Shown: positions 10,837 to 20,954 of the stretch, one piece after another | Layout of the letters: every line of letters starts with the position of its first letter | Numbering within the stretch: the first letter of the stretch is position 1 | Assembly (NCBI RefSeq): GCF_013426205.1 | Contig: NC_089427.1 | Span: 4,091,370 to 4,155,369 of the forward strand | Length of the DNA: 64,000 bases | Reading direction: 5' to 3' | Source of the DNA: Metarhizium brunneum | Taxonomy: Eukaryota; Ascomycota; Sordariomycetes; Hypocreales; Clavicipitaceae | Translations under genes and position numbers: made by a program | The notes under the pieces: generated by a model | The model's database searches: none | What the model was told of the DNA's origin: nothing | The model's input: the letters and a program-made list of their open reading frames with translations, nothing else

Positions 10837-11239
10837 TACCTTTAATATAACCAAAGGCTCCGGCTATTTCCGGATAAGCCCTGCTGGGCGTCGAGTGTCA
10901 GGGTTCCTTCTACTACTGGGAAGAACTTCGCTCTACGATACGTCTGGTAATTGATTAGATAACCGCGCAGCAATTGAGTAAGAGATTTCCTGTGAAGAGG
11001 TAATGACAGACTGTTGAATTGCTATATAAAGGAGTCATATTGTAAGAAAATTAAACATCTCAGTGTTCTGCTGCTTTATAGGCAGCAGTAAGCTAATTCC
11101 CAATGCGTCTTAATAATAGCTTCCTGTCCTCGCTTGAAACGAGCGACGTAATCTTGATAAAACCGGTCCCAGCGGATCTGCAATAGCAAGCCACTGATAA
11201 GATTGTCAGAGATTGTAGAAGCATAGACGACATGTTGTT

Positions 11240-11830
11240 CTAGACCGTGACTGTAAATCCGTCGCATAGGTTCGTAGGGGTAGATTCGCAAATCCCTTCG
11301 TCTGTAAGGACGCTGAAGCTAGTGCAATCTCCGAACCAGTTTGAACACTCGAAGCGCAACTTGAACTTGATCATTTTGCTCGCATCAGCTGGATCTGTTT
11401 CTTTCCAACCTGCGACGCATCGAGTCTTGGAGCCGATTGGGTCGTTTGAAGAAATCCAGCACCGACAGCTGACATCCGAAATGGGCTGAAAGTCGCTGCC
11501 GGGGGGCGCTTGATAGAGACCGAGAGGTCTAGCTGAGCATCGGCCAACAGGCGTGCCTTCTGTGAATGAATGTGGTTTGGACCAAGTCCCGTCGACATAA
11601 AGCTCGTTGCCACGTCCACCTCCCATGGCGTAGTATTTGGCATGCGACTGCCAATTGGAGTCACGCTTAACCACATCATTATTGTCCTCGACTTGAATAA
11701 ATAGACTATTAGAAAGGATCGGGACTTGTGAGATTCTCGCCTCGTTGGCGTCATGCTTACCTGCGGGTGCGGCCATTGCTCCAACAGCAAGCAGGCCTGC
11801 CAGAATCATCTTTTGGAACGTGAATTGCAT
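11240..11830 (-). CDS. Small secreted cysteine-rich protein, effector candidate
   Basis: Intronless 196-residue protein. The N-terminus MQFTFQKMILAGLLAVGAMA-AP is a clear signal peptide with an Ala-x-Ala cleavage site. A Lys-Arg pair near residue 55 (VVKRDS) fits a Kex2-type processing site, so the mature part would start at about residue 56. Eight Cys follow (RC, SCRC, RC, EC, DC, IC, LC), an even number suited to four disulphides. I recognise no named domain. Location outside the cell and a host-interaction role are inferred from the signal, the Kex2 site and cysteine content. Confidence 0.72.
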   Translation of the reverse strand: MQFTFQKMILAGLLAVGAMAAPAGKHDANEARISQVPILSNSLFIQVEDNNDVVKRDSNWQSHAKYYAMGGGRGNELYVDGTWSKPHSFTEGTPVGRCSARPLGLYQAPPGSDFQPISDVSCRCWISSNDPIGSKTRCVAGWKETDPADASKMIKFKLRFECSNWFGDCTSFSVLTDEGICESTPTNLCDGFTVTV

Positions 11831-12203
11831 GATGACTGAGGGGTCGAGAGTGTAGGCTCAAGAGGGAGGTCAAGTGTAAGTATGTGGCAGGATTAGATTG
11901 AACTTTGATGTTGTCACTGGTGGAGGTGACAAATCGACAACGACGGCGGAAGGTCAGTCAATATATATGTATTCTGCTCCTATGGTACTGGCCCGTAACC
12001 TCGGCTGGAACACCGGCTTGAGAGATAGGCAGTCAATAAGCAGGGTTACTCTTCGGCTGCGCGGCCCCTACACTTACACAGTGTGATGGGATGAGCTATT
12101 GACTTGGCTTGGTCGCTCGTCTCCGTCCCGAGTTCCGAACTCGCAGGCAGACGTTCCGCACAGTAAAGAAACCTTCTTGGCAACAAAGAGGTGCCTGAGT
12201 CCT

Positions 12204-12275
12204 CGTGAAAAGGGCTCGATTCAATAATAATCTCGTATTGGGCTTCACGATCTGTTGGCCCTTTTTCGTGTAACA
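12204..12275 (+). repeat. Short deleted LTR-like element, possible GTCCT duplication
   Basis: The stretch contains TTCAATAATAATCTCGT and ends GGCTTCACGATCTGTTGGCC...CGTGTAACA, closely like the 3' end of the element at 57686-57900 and, more distantly, of that at 42012-42238. It is only 72 bp, so most of the LTR is deleted. GTCCT occurs on both sides (12199-12203 and 12276-12280), which may be a target-site duplication or chance, because the left end then starts CGTG rather than TG. Confidence 0.45.
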
Positions 12276-13630
12276 GTCCTTGACTACTTGCTCATGAGAC
12301 AGACTTGTGCTTCTGTACTTTGCATGACCGTCGTCGTCGTGAACTAGTACGTATTATACACAGAAAGCCACCAGTGTCTCCTTGTCCGGCTGCCCATACA
12401 AAAATGTCGCAGACTTACAGCCCGGTTTGCACGTTGTAATGCATATTGTAGGCTCGGCACATCAGCTTCCTGCATTCAATTCCGACAGTCGGAACGAGTG
12501 AATGAGCACAATCCACGTGTTTGGTATAAACCAATATACAGCATATGACTGCATAGCAACCCTGAGGGATTGTTTGTATGGAGCCGCCCGGTCACGGCTG
12601 TACATGCGACTTAACCCGCAACGATGCCGGTCCTGTGTCTCGGCATTATGCAAATGCTGTGTAGACCAATTGCGGTAGTGACACCGGCATATAGTCCTAT
12701 ATTAACTCGTGATTTTAACTTCAACTATTGCCCATAAATAAACTCATTAATGTCTTGTTACTAAGCGAAATATGTGCCCAAGCTTCGCATTTGCACCCTC
12801 CCCGGTTCGTTCCATTTCCGACTGTACCATCCATGTCTAGTGTATTATGCAGTAATGCGCAGACTTGGTGGCCAAGACATATTCTTGTTTCTTTGGACCC
12901 GGAGCCTACCATGGCTGAGAGCCCTTGGCGACCCAACTAGCCATCCTATTTGTGGCCGGCTCGTATTGGGAACTACTATGTCTGTCTTGACTTGACCTTC
13001 CACGTTTCGATCCCCAACTTGACAAGGCTTCGGCTATACCAGACTCCTACAGCGCGTCTGGGGATTGGGATCCGCGCACTCGGTAGTTGCGCCCACAGTC
13101 CACCCCCTGGCTTGTAGACGTCAACTGGTGGAGACAAGCCTTTTTAATCCATCTCTTATTGCCTTGGCTAAGGCAGGGTAGCTTGAGTTATTATTTACTA
13201 TCGGACGGTAGATAGCCGAAACCAGATTCGGATAAAGGAAGTTTTTACTATATAAACAGATAGCTATAAACTCTGCGTAAATTTCCTTTTACGAAGCTTA
13301 GTTAATAATACCCTCATAACATAACAACAGCATGTCTACTAGGCAGTGAATAAAGAAGGTCAGCAAGACAGGCAAGACAGTTGGCCATAATAATATCTGA
13401 ATAACAGGTAGCAATAGTATTCTAAAACTATTAAAACACCTGATGTTTCTGCTATCTGCCGAAGTATAAGAGAGACATAAGTATGAAAAATTATCAGGGA
13501 GGCTTTAAAGCTTATAATATAACAGTTAGGACATGCGGCTAAACTCGAGACCCACAAAGCGAGACAACCTTGCATCGTCATAGCCGGCAGCTTCACCCAA
13601 TAATTTAGGCTCTTATTTGCCCTCGACCGA
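12276..13630. other. Intergenic, no gene recognised
   Basis: About 1.35 kb with moderate AT content toward 13.2-13.5 kb. Open frames of 60-80 codons lack domain, signal or codon signature. The right part is the 3' flank of the chitin deacetylase gene. Confidence 0.35.
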
Positions 13631-14598
13631 CTAAGACTTACGGGCGTTACAACCGCAGCTCTTGCCGGCCGGTTGCTTTTTGACCGGCCCTTGGACGACT
13701 GTACCGCCGATTTTATTCTCTCGATACCAGTTTTCTTTCGGATCGCCTAGACACTCCCCGACTGTCATTGCTAAACCGATATTAGTATATATTTAACTCT
13801 TATACAAGGCGGGATATATATAAGACGTGTGCGTACATGTTTTTCCGCTTTTCTGCAAGAAAGGGATAACATTAGGTATTAACTGGTTGACTGTCGTGTT
13901 GTGTACATCGTGCATTAGGGAAATAGATCCCTTGCCAAATAAGTTCTTGAAGTTCTGAAACGACTTGTCATTAGTCTCGGGCTTCGTGTTCTCAAAGTCC
14001 TTGGTATCGATATCGGCGTTAATAACGTGGTACTGCATTTCTCCCAAAATTCTTAGGACTTCATCTGAGGTGCTAAAAAATGGCGGTCGCATATATGTCG
14101 GCGTCTTCCCGATAAGTTTCTTTACTTCGGCATCAAGTAATGTCATCTCTGTCCTCACTTCTGCTTCGCTGATATTTGCCAAGTCCGGATGCCGAAACCT
14201 ACAAGCTTTTTAATACCTCCTGTCTATATATAGAGGCCACCCTGGGGTTGCCATAGCAAGCGTAATACATACGTATGTGAACCAATCTGATGCCCTTCGC
14301 TTAACATTCGCTGCACCTCTATTTTTCTGTCCGATATTTTGCCAAAGTTGTCGCCGTTAACAAAGAAAGTAGCTTTCATGTTGGCTTTTTTCAATGAGTC
14401 GAGGAGCGTCGTGGTGAACTGGAAAGGCCCGTCGTCAAAAGAAAGAGCAAAAGCGTCTTTCGTAGTACAGCTTGTAATAATTTTGCCAAAGGGGATTTTT
14501 GTGGCTGACCCTAGCTTTTGTCCCGAAGAGTTAGTCGCGGCCTGCGCGACAACTGCTACCACGTGGAGCAAAGCCGTCAATAGCAAGGAATTCAGCAT
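13631..14598 (-). CDS. Secreted polysaccharide (chitin) deacetylase, CE4/NodB domain
   Basis: Join on the minus strand: 14598-14273, 14198-13837, 13770-13631, giving 275 residues. Introns 14199-14272 (GTATGT...GTAG) and 13771-13836 (GTACGC, TACTAAT branch, TTTAG) restore the frame exactly. The protein has a signal peptide (MLNSLLLTALLHVVAVVAQA), then NodB motif 1 ALSFDDGP (catalytic and metal Asp), motif 2 GSHTFRHPDL formed across intron 1 (metal-binding His residues), and motif 3 MRPPFF. The third exon supplies the usual MTVGECLGDPKENWYR end plus a short basic tail with two Cys. It should remove acetyl groups from chitin oligomers or wall chitin, extracellularly. The second CE4 gene at 32.7 kb is a relative with an added chitin-binding domain. 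Confidence 0.88.
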
Positions 14599-14820
14599 CT
14601 TATAATAATTAAGCGGTTTTGGTAAAGGCTTCCGGCGCTGTTCTTTGTATTGAGTTATCGTTCTGGGCTTTAATGCCGGAGCACGATATCTTATATATCT
14701 CTTAAACTGTATATACCTGATACCCCAGCTAGGTAGTCCCTCCCAGCTCTGTTGTAGCAGGACACCAACTCTAATTTGTTATTTCCAGATGCGAGATCCC
14801 GGCAAAGCAGACCGGGACTA

Positions 14821-15018
14821 CCCCTTTATAATGTGGGAGTTGAAACGTGCAAGGTCTCTAGCCGCGTTTTGCGATAAGAATACAGCTATTATACTTGTTT
14901 TAATACTGTTAAAAGTTATACCCCTTTATAATGCAGGATTTGAAACGTGCTAGGTCTCTAGACGTGTTATACAATAAGGATGCGGTTATTATACTTGTTT
15001 TAATGCTGTTAAAAGTCA
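14821..15018 (+). repeat. 100-bp tandem direct repeat, two copies
   Basis: Copies 14821-14920 and 14921-15018 both start CCCCTTTATAATG and share GAAACGTGC, AGGTCTCTAG and TTATTATACTTGTTTTAAT at the same spacing, with about 15 differences. Most differences are transitions. Nothing coding is seen. The segment TCTCTAGCCGCGT also occurs near 10301, so the unit may derive from a dispersed repeat. Confidence 0.8.
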
Positions 15019-15514
15019 ACCACAGCGCAGAATAGGCTGTTTGAGATTAAGTAATAAGGGAAGCACGGTTTGAGGCCAAGTTGGCAGTCCCCTGTATCGG
15101 TTTGGAGCTACCGGATGATCTGGCAGTTTATCTGGCACTAGCTCCACATTCCTAGCATACCCAACAGTCTGGTAGCTGTAACTGCCCAGGCTACATGTCA
15201 ACTACACTTGCACCAGACCCTTGCCGGCGCCGCGGCTGCCGCGCTAGCAGCCAGGGTGCCAGCGACAGTGCAAGCCGGGCTATCTTCAGGCTCGGCTCGT
15301 TACGCTTCTGAGCCGTTAACAGGCAATTTCATGTTAGCAGAAGCTGCTGCGAGCCAGGGGTTCTTCGGAAGCTCTGACTCGAGCTATTATCGGAATATCA
15401 GGAAACCGATCAGCCTGTCTCATCTCAGCCTATTTGTGCTTGACTTGCAGCCGGCGATGTACAAAGCATAAGATTCCCGCCTTATCGGCGTTGGAAGTGC
15501 TACGAGCTGAGCCC

Positions 15515-15720
15515 TGTAGGGCTCGGCTTGCACTCTTGCCTTCGGCCGGAGCCTGCCGGCCGGGACCTATTGACAAGTGAGATTAACGACGCGTCGGGCT
15601 CAGGAGCCCAGGGCTCAAGACCTTTTCTTTTTCGCTCTCTCTTCTCTTTTTTCTCTAATATTTCGATACTCGTAATAGTTGCCTAGACAGTTGTTAATAT
15701 ACTTAGCTTGGACCGTTACA
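15515..15720 (+). repeat. LTR-like dispersed repeat, copy 1 (pair with 25648)
   Basis: It starts TGTAGGGCTCGGCTTGCACTCT and ends GGACCGTTACA. A diverged copy at 25648-25842 shares GGCTCGGCTT-CACTCT, AGCCTGCCGG/AGCCTGTCGG, GACAAGT-A-ATTAACGA and CGTCGG, followed by a pyrimidine-rich stretch. TG...CA ends suggest an LTR, but no matching target-site duplication is present, so the limits are approximate. Confidence 0.5.
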
Positions 15721-16325
15721 GTCTTTGCATTACCATCTATTGGCATCTAGACTTCTGAGACTACTTTTTGTTTTCCCGCTAAATAGTCATAATAGCCGAC
15801 GAAGTGATGACCAGCAATTACACCAAGCCCTGCGATTTCAGTCTACAGAGATGATATCCGACACTAGTACGCACGTAAGGACTGCGGACTGCCTTTGGTA
15901 ATGCGCAAAAGAGAGGAAGCGCATCCCGAATGTGAGTCCTCGTCGTTATCGTCCCCAGCCGTCGAGTTTTCCGGTACATATATGACCAACCCTGGGCCTC
16001 CACCAAGTTGGACCGCCACCACGCGGTACTGCACAGCATTGAATGCCCAGCCTTAATCTTCAGATGCGACTCGGGGTTCATTTTATTAGAAGAATGACCG
16101 GCTGTCAGCATAAAGAGTCCCTTGAAATAGAGAATAAGTGCCACCTAAGTAGTATAATGCGAGTCTATTCGCACTGTAGGTTGCCCGCCGAGTCCTTCGC
16201 AAGCTCTTCCAAAACACCAGACGTCACATTGATTCAATTCTCTGCGAAACGACATCAAGAATCACACTCACCAGCCCAGCAGATGGCGCCCCTTTCGATA
16301 TTGCGCCAGGGATTGTGGGTAAACT

Positions 16326-18238
16326 ATGAGCACAGTACAACATTTCAACGATGGATTAATACAATATTCGGTGCATCGCCAGCGCGATCAGTTCGTCAAT
16401 CAACCACGAAGCCGCGAGAAAGACATTCTCAAACTCGCATCGACGCAATGCGGGAAGCCGTCGGCCCGCTTCTTTCAATCGACTGCTCTTGGTGACTACT
16501 ATGCTCGGGGAAGCTACAACGTCTCATTCTTTATCCGGTTCGCCGACGGGGAGAAGTGTCTGGTGTCTTCCGCGTACCGCTGCGGCCCTGTCTAGCAAAC
16601 TGTCCTCGCTTTAAATTGCAGTGCGAAGTCACCACAATGCGGTATGCAACTATATCCCCCTTATCCATGTCGCCGTCTTTACTTATCAGAATCAGACACT
16701 TGTCAGAATGCACCAGCACAATCCCAGTCCCAAAAGTCCTATCCTATTGTGCCGACAGTGGCGCCCACCCTCTATCCACGTTCATGATTCTCGAATACAT
16801 TGATGGAAAACTCCTGTCGCCGACCGAATTTCGTCGCCTGGCCCCTGACGCAAGAGCCGAGCTATACAAATCACTAGCAGATGTCTATATACAACTACGA
16901 CGACAGGAATTCCCCTCGATTGGCAGGCTCAGGCTGGGAGCCAGTGCGGTGCGCATCAGCGAAAAGACAGCGTCGCTTGAGATGAACATGATGCAGCTCG
17001 AGGGCTTGGATCCCTTTGGCATTCAAGATTTTCATCACGACGAGTCTGGGTTCCTAACATCGGCCAATTCATACGCAAAGATGCTGTTAAGCGTCGGGTA
17101 CAACGCTTTTCTCAAGAGTCGGAATTCTGTGGCAATCGGCATGGGCCTGGAATGCCTCTACAACCAGTTCTTGTTCTGCAAGCACGTTCAAAAGTGGGTG
17201 GACCCTGGCCTCGATCAAGGCCCGTTTGTCCTGGTCCATGGCGACTTGCACTTGTCAAATCTATTAGTTGACCATGATGTGCGAATCATCGGCGTGCTTG
17301 ATTGAGAGTGGTGTCGTGTCGTGCCAGTTCAGTATTTCGCACCGCCTCTTTGGCTCAGCGGACGAGATGCTGCCCAATTAGCCGGTCCTAATTCATGGCA
17401 ACTCTTTCTCGAGGGACCATTTGCTGAGTTTCTAGCAGTGGTTCAAAGGCGGGAAGCGGAAATGTTTGGAAACAACCTACTCCACGGTGAGTGGACTAGA
17501 CGAACAGAATACGCTGAACCGTTGGTCGCTAATGCTCTAGAAAACTGGACCGAAGTGGATTGGTTTGTCCATCGATACTTGGCCAGCAAGGAAACGTCCA
17601 CTGCCCACCAAGAAACTCTGTCGGCCTTTGCTGACGATGATCCTTTACGCTCTTTGCTCGCAGACATGAAGGAACAAGACCACCGCAGATATCGCAGAGA
17701 GCTGGACTTGTTGAGTAATTCTGGCAACTATGGACAAGGAAACCCAAGTGACGCGGCAGTGCCGGCAACGGTTGGTAGGAGAGCTCATGTCCAATGTTGT
17801 ATCCCAACCACGGCTGCTAGCATTCTCGGTTTGACTGCAGCGGCTTCAGTCGTGATGGCTGCTGTCTGCTTGAGACTCCGGCCTAGCCCCACCAGACCCT
17901 TTAAGAAGATCAATTTCGTCCTGAAATTCCAGCCTTTGCCTTTTCCGGTCTCTTCATGTTGGTATCAAGTGCATCTATCTCGTCTTGCAAGCCAAGACAT
18001 GTCGATTCCTTCTCGCGTCTTGCCCTTGCTGCAGTCGATGATGACAACAGCCGAGTTTCAGTTTCGTCGGGGATTTTGTCTTTCAATTCCTGCATCTTTG
18101 CCAGCATGGCCTGGATTTGGGCCTCCATCTTCGTTCGCCGCCCAAGTTTTCGATCCGAGCATGACTAATCTTGTTGGACATTTGTCGCGGAGAATGGAAC
18201 GCTCTATAGATGCTGTGAGTCAAAATCTGCAGTTGTAG
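16326..18238 (+). pseudogene. APH-family kinase-like gene disabled by one frameshift and one nonsense codon
   Basis: The reading starts at ATG 16326. GSYNVSFFIRFADGEK (glycine-loop region) is followed near 16560 by a shift of frame into VFRVPLRPCLANCP. A probable 48-bp intron lies at 16642-16689 (GTATGC...ATCAG). Then come IPVPKVLSYC, MILEYIDGK and the catalytic loop VHGDLHLSNLLVD (HGDLxxxN). In RIIGVLD-stop-EW the conserved DWE Trp codon is TGA (17303-17305), most simply TGG to TGA. The frame then runs on open through a normal APH C-terminal half (VPVQYFAPPLWLSG, LENWTEVDWFVHRYL). With only two lesions it was inactivated recently. The function of the family in filamentous fungi is largely unknown; the fold phosphorylates small molecules or proteins. 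Confidence 0.82.
17910..18128 (-). CDS. Possible small coiled-coil protein or fragment, antisense to the APH pseudogene tail
   Basis: A 72-residue frame from an ATG, rich in Glu, Lys and Gln with heptad-like spacing (MEAQIQAMLAKMQELKDK, LGLQDEIDALDTNMKR). It overlaps the 3' end of the APH reading frame on the other strand, where the APH reading no longer resembles the family, so one of the two is not real there. It could be the end of another decayed gene. Coding status is uncertain. Confidence 0.3.
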   Translation of the reverse strand: MEAQIQAMLAKMQELKDKIPDETETRLLSSSTAARARREKESTCLGLQDEIDALDTNMKRPEKAKAGISGRN

Positions 18239-18670
18239 AAGGCCGAGCAACGCCACGTACTTGCTAAATGACGAGGTGCTGCGACTCTCCTCTTTTATTG
18301 TTGCGTTTAGAAACGTTCAGTCGACGCGCTGTAGAGTTTTAAGGACAACCTGACATTACATGTTCACGCGGGGTAGTCGTACCCATGACGTACTCACGTA
18401 ACAAAACGCCCTCCTGGCGCGAATGTGGTTGGAGGCTTGTCTCTTACATTTACTGCTGCACTTGGGCAGATGTGCAAGTTGAATCAAGAACTAGAGGCAA
18501 GTTGTCACTTGGATTCAAGCAACGTGTGGTGCTAGCAGGGTGCCATGTATCTTTGTCCAAGTCTGCAAGTATCATGGCCTGACGAGAGTCTCCTATTGCC
18601 TAGTTGAGTGGAACAAACGTGGGTAGGAATGCGGTCTATTACCCTGTCATTCCCTGCCTTCTACTTGTTC

Positions 18671-19320
18671 CTATTCTGCGATTTCGTCCGAGTATGCCTC
18701 GATAGCTTTGAGGTCAGCGGGTCGAATGCATGCAGCGCTCATGCATGCCGCTCCTGATAGACGGACTCCCCACCATATTTGAAAGTCATCAGCTTGAAGA
18801 AAGAAATTCCACTTCTCAACAGCTTTACTTCCTGCCCGCAGAGAGCTTGGCAGAGATCAAAGTGACAAAGCTGGCTAGGCCTGGGGCAGCGGAGCGAGCC
18901 ATGGCACCACTTGAGGCCCCTTGTTTCGCCAATCGTGTGGAAGTAGGTATTAAAATGTTGAGAGGGGTTTGGAGCCGATTCGTGAGGGTTAGCAGACGGA
19001 GAGAGACATGGATCGGATGGAAGTTGAGTTCTTAGTACGTCGAGAGCAGACTGCTATCTGTCAGTTTACCGACCTTAACCCAGGGCTCGGAAAGACCTCA
19101 GGCGCTAGTGACCAGGTGTATACATAGCTGTGCCAATGGCCGTTGTATATCAATAGCCGCAATATGCTGTGACTGGGTTGGCTCTAGGTACTCACCGTCA
19201 GCATTCTGTGCGATTGGGGAGTTGGAGGGAATCTTGGAAATACAAGATTCGCCAGCATGTCGGGCCGAAATGGCAAACTTACAGCAACCAAAGAATGCCT
19301 GGTACTCGGAAAACCAACAG
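18671..19320 (-). pseudogene. Unidentified gene fragments within an inverted segmental duplication (copy A)
   Basis: On the minus strand a short but clearly coding-like tail reads ...AVEKWNFFLQADDFQIWWGV... and ...PADLKAIEAYSDEIAE before TAG at 18671-18673. On the plus strand, 19180-19270 contains GELEGILEIQDSPACRAEM. Both parts recur in inverted orientation and matching order at 24300-24800. The gene or genes cannot be named and start codons are not identifiable, so I treat this as duplicated, partly decayed sequence. Confidence 0.45.
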
Positions 19321-19556
19321 AGACTGGCAAAGTGTCAAGTGTTGGCTCTCACAAATCGTCGTCAGGGGGGAATGGCACCAAACCAACATTCCAAATTACG
19401 TTATTCTAACTGGTCCTATTCGTGAATGTGTGGAGCCCTGCCAGAGAGCGGTCAAGCCCACGAGGCGTCTATAAAGACCAGTTGCAAGATTCAGGAAACT
19501 GTCCGGGACCATCGACACGACAAGTTTCTCTATTTGTTCTATACCCATCGTCCATA

Positions 19557-20471
19557 ATGGCAAATTGTCCCGTCCGGGAATCGATCCAGGAGATAGACCA
19601 CAATTCCTGGCTTATCGGGGGCAAAATTCTTGTCTCCCGTGCGTCTCTTTCAGATTGTGACTGGCAAGATGGAAATGGCGCGGGCTTCAAGATATCCGAC
19701 GCACCATCTCCTTTACCGGAGTCTCGGCCACTGTCACCCACGAGCGAAATCAAGTTGGTATACGATGCGGGAGATGTCTCCGCCGTCTTTGACATGGGCG
19801 AGGCCTTTTGCAAAATAAGGATCTTGAATATCCCGGGTGTGACGAGAGAGCATGTCACGCTAGCGTGGATGCATGAGCGACATCGTGGGCAGGAATGGAG
19901 CTTTTCCATCCCCAATGTTATTCATCAAGCCGAATACGACGGTCGATACTATATTTTTCTTGGGCGGGTCCGCGGACAAACAATCAAAAGCATGTGGGAA
20001 ACCTTGGACGAGTCCAAGAGACAGCAGTACGCAGAGAAAGTTGGCGATATTTGCGTGGAAATGGCAAAATATACTCGGAATGGCATGATGAGCGGCGTTG
20101 ATGGCAACGTACTCCCGGAGCTCTATCTGCGCAAGAAAGGTTCGGACTGCAGTCCCCAGAATCTGCAAAAAAGCTGCGATGATTTAAAAATGGACTGCTC
20201 GACACTCGTCTTCTACCACTGTGACCTTGGCCCGACCAACGTCCTGGTAGACGTGGATACTGATCGTATTGGCGTTATTGATTGGGAAATTGCGGGATTC
20301 GTACCCGTAGAATTGATAACAACCAAATTTTGTGTCTCCAGCGGAATGGATCTGTCAAGCGGTGACCAGATGGATTGGAGACGGAGGGTGAAGAATGACC
20401 TGGGGAAAAGGGGCTATCCTGATGTTGCAGACGAATTTATGACGTGGATTCGTAGTGGAAAAAGCAAGTAG
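19557..20471 (+). CDS. APH-fold phosphotransferase/kinase-like protein, intact
   Basis: The start chosen is ATG 19557 (MANCPVRESIQ), because upstream codons read a low-quality basic stretch; the product is 304 residues. The N-lobe has VSAVFDMGEAFCKIRI, where the Lys is a candidate ATP-contacting residue, followed by the helical linker and HQAEYDGRYYIFLGRVRG. The catalytic loop is YHCDLGPTNVLVD (HxDxxxxN, Cys in place of Gly), and IGVIDWEIAGFVP supplies the metal-binding Asp. All key residues are present and there are no stops. It belongs to the widespread filamentous-fungal APH family, whose substrates are mostly unknown, and is the only undamaged APH copy here. Cytosolic location is inferred. 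Confidence 0.85.
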   Translation: MANCPVRESIQEIDHNSWLIGGKILVSRASLSDCDWQDGNGAGFKISDAPSPLPESRPLSPTSEIKLVYDAGDVSAVFDMGEAFCKIRILNIPGVTREHVTLAWMHERHRGQEWSFSIPNVIHQAEYDGRYYIFLGRVRGQTIKSMWETLDESKRQQYAEKVGDICVEMAKYTRNGMMSGVDGNVLPELYLRKKGSDCSPQNLQKSCDDLKMDCSTLVFYHCDLGPTNVLVDVDTDRIGVIDWEIAGFVPVELITTKFCVSSGMDLSSGDQMDWRRRVKNDLGKRGYPDVADEFMTWIRSGKSK

Positions 20472-20580
20472 AAGCAAGATTAAAGAGTTGATCACGTTTA
20501 AAAGCTATATATTAAATTGAACAGTGGACTTGGTCCTTAGCTGAATCTATGTATCGAAGAAATTGAGGTCTTTTTTACAG

Positions 20581-20739
20581 TTCAAATCGGAAGTCATCGA
20601 AAACGGCTACCTTGCAATAGAGAAGGCCTTCGTTGAAGGATTTCAGCCAGCTAGTCTAGAGGGACTTGACTTCCTAGATAGCGAGTCCCTGCTAAATTAC
20701 GCAGTCAAAATACACGTAATATTAATAAGCCTAGAATAA
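20581..20739 (+). pseudogene. Orphan coding-like exon of unknown gene
   Basis: Preceded by a pyrimidine tract and TTTTTTACAG, a good 3' splice site, an open frame of 52 codons reads FKSEVIENGYLAIEKAFVEG... to TAA at 20737-20739. The amphipathic, Glu/Lys/Leu-rich composition is unlike the AT-rich flank. No upstream exon is recognised, and the preceding APH gene ends at 20471 with its own stop. I read it as the surviving last exon of a lost gene. Confidence 0.3.
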
Positions 20740-20954
20740 AGCTTCCCAATAGAGGCTTAAGGTATATATAGCGAAATAACTATACCTGTATATCATTATA
20801 CATGTATCTAGAAAATTAATACTACTATAATATATAGAATCAAGACCTAGTGATAAAGCCTTCTAGTTGATAAGTGTAACTAGGAGATAAGCCCAAAAGT
20901 TTGAGCTATTGCTAACTATTCTCCATTTACCTAGTCTGTCCGAAGAGGCTTATT

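Noticed and set aside
15208..15471. 87-codon Ala-rich plus-strand frame
   Set aside because: Lies next to an LTR-like repeat, composition-driven, no features.
16043..16325. Earlier start for the APH pseudogene
   Set aside because: The upstream frame is out of register with the recognisable N-lobe and has no family features.
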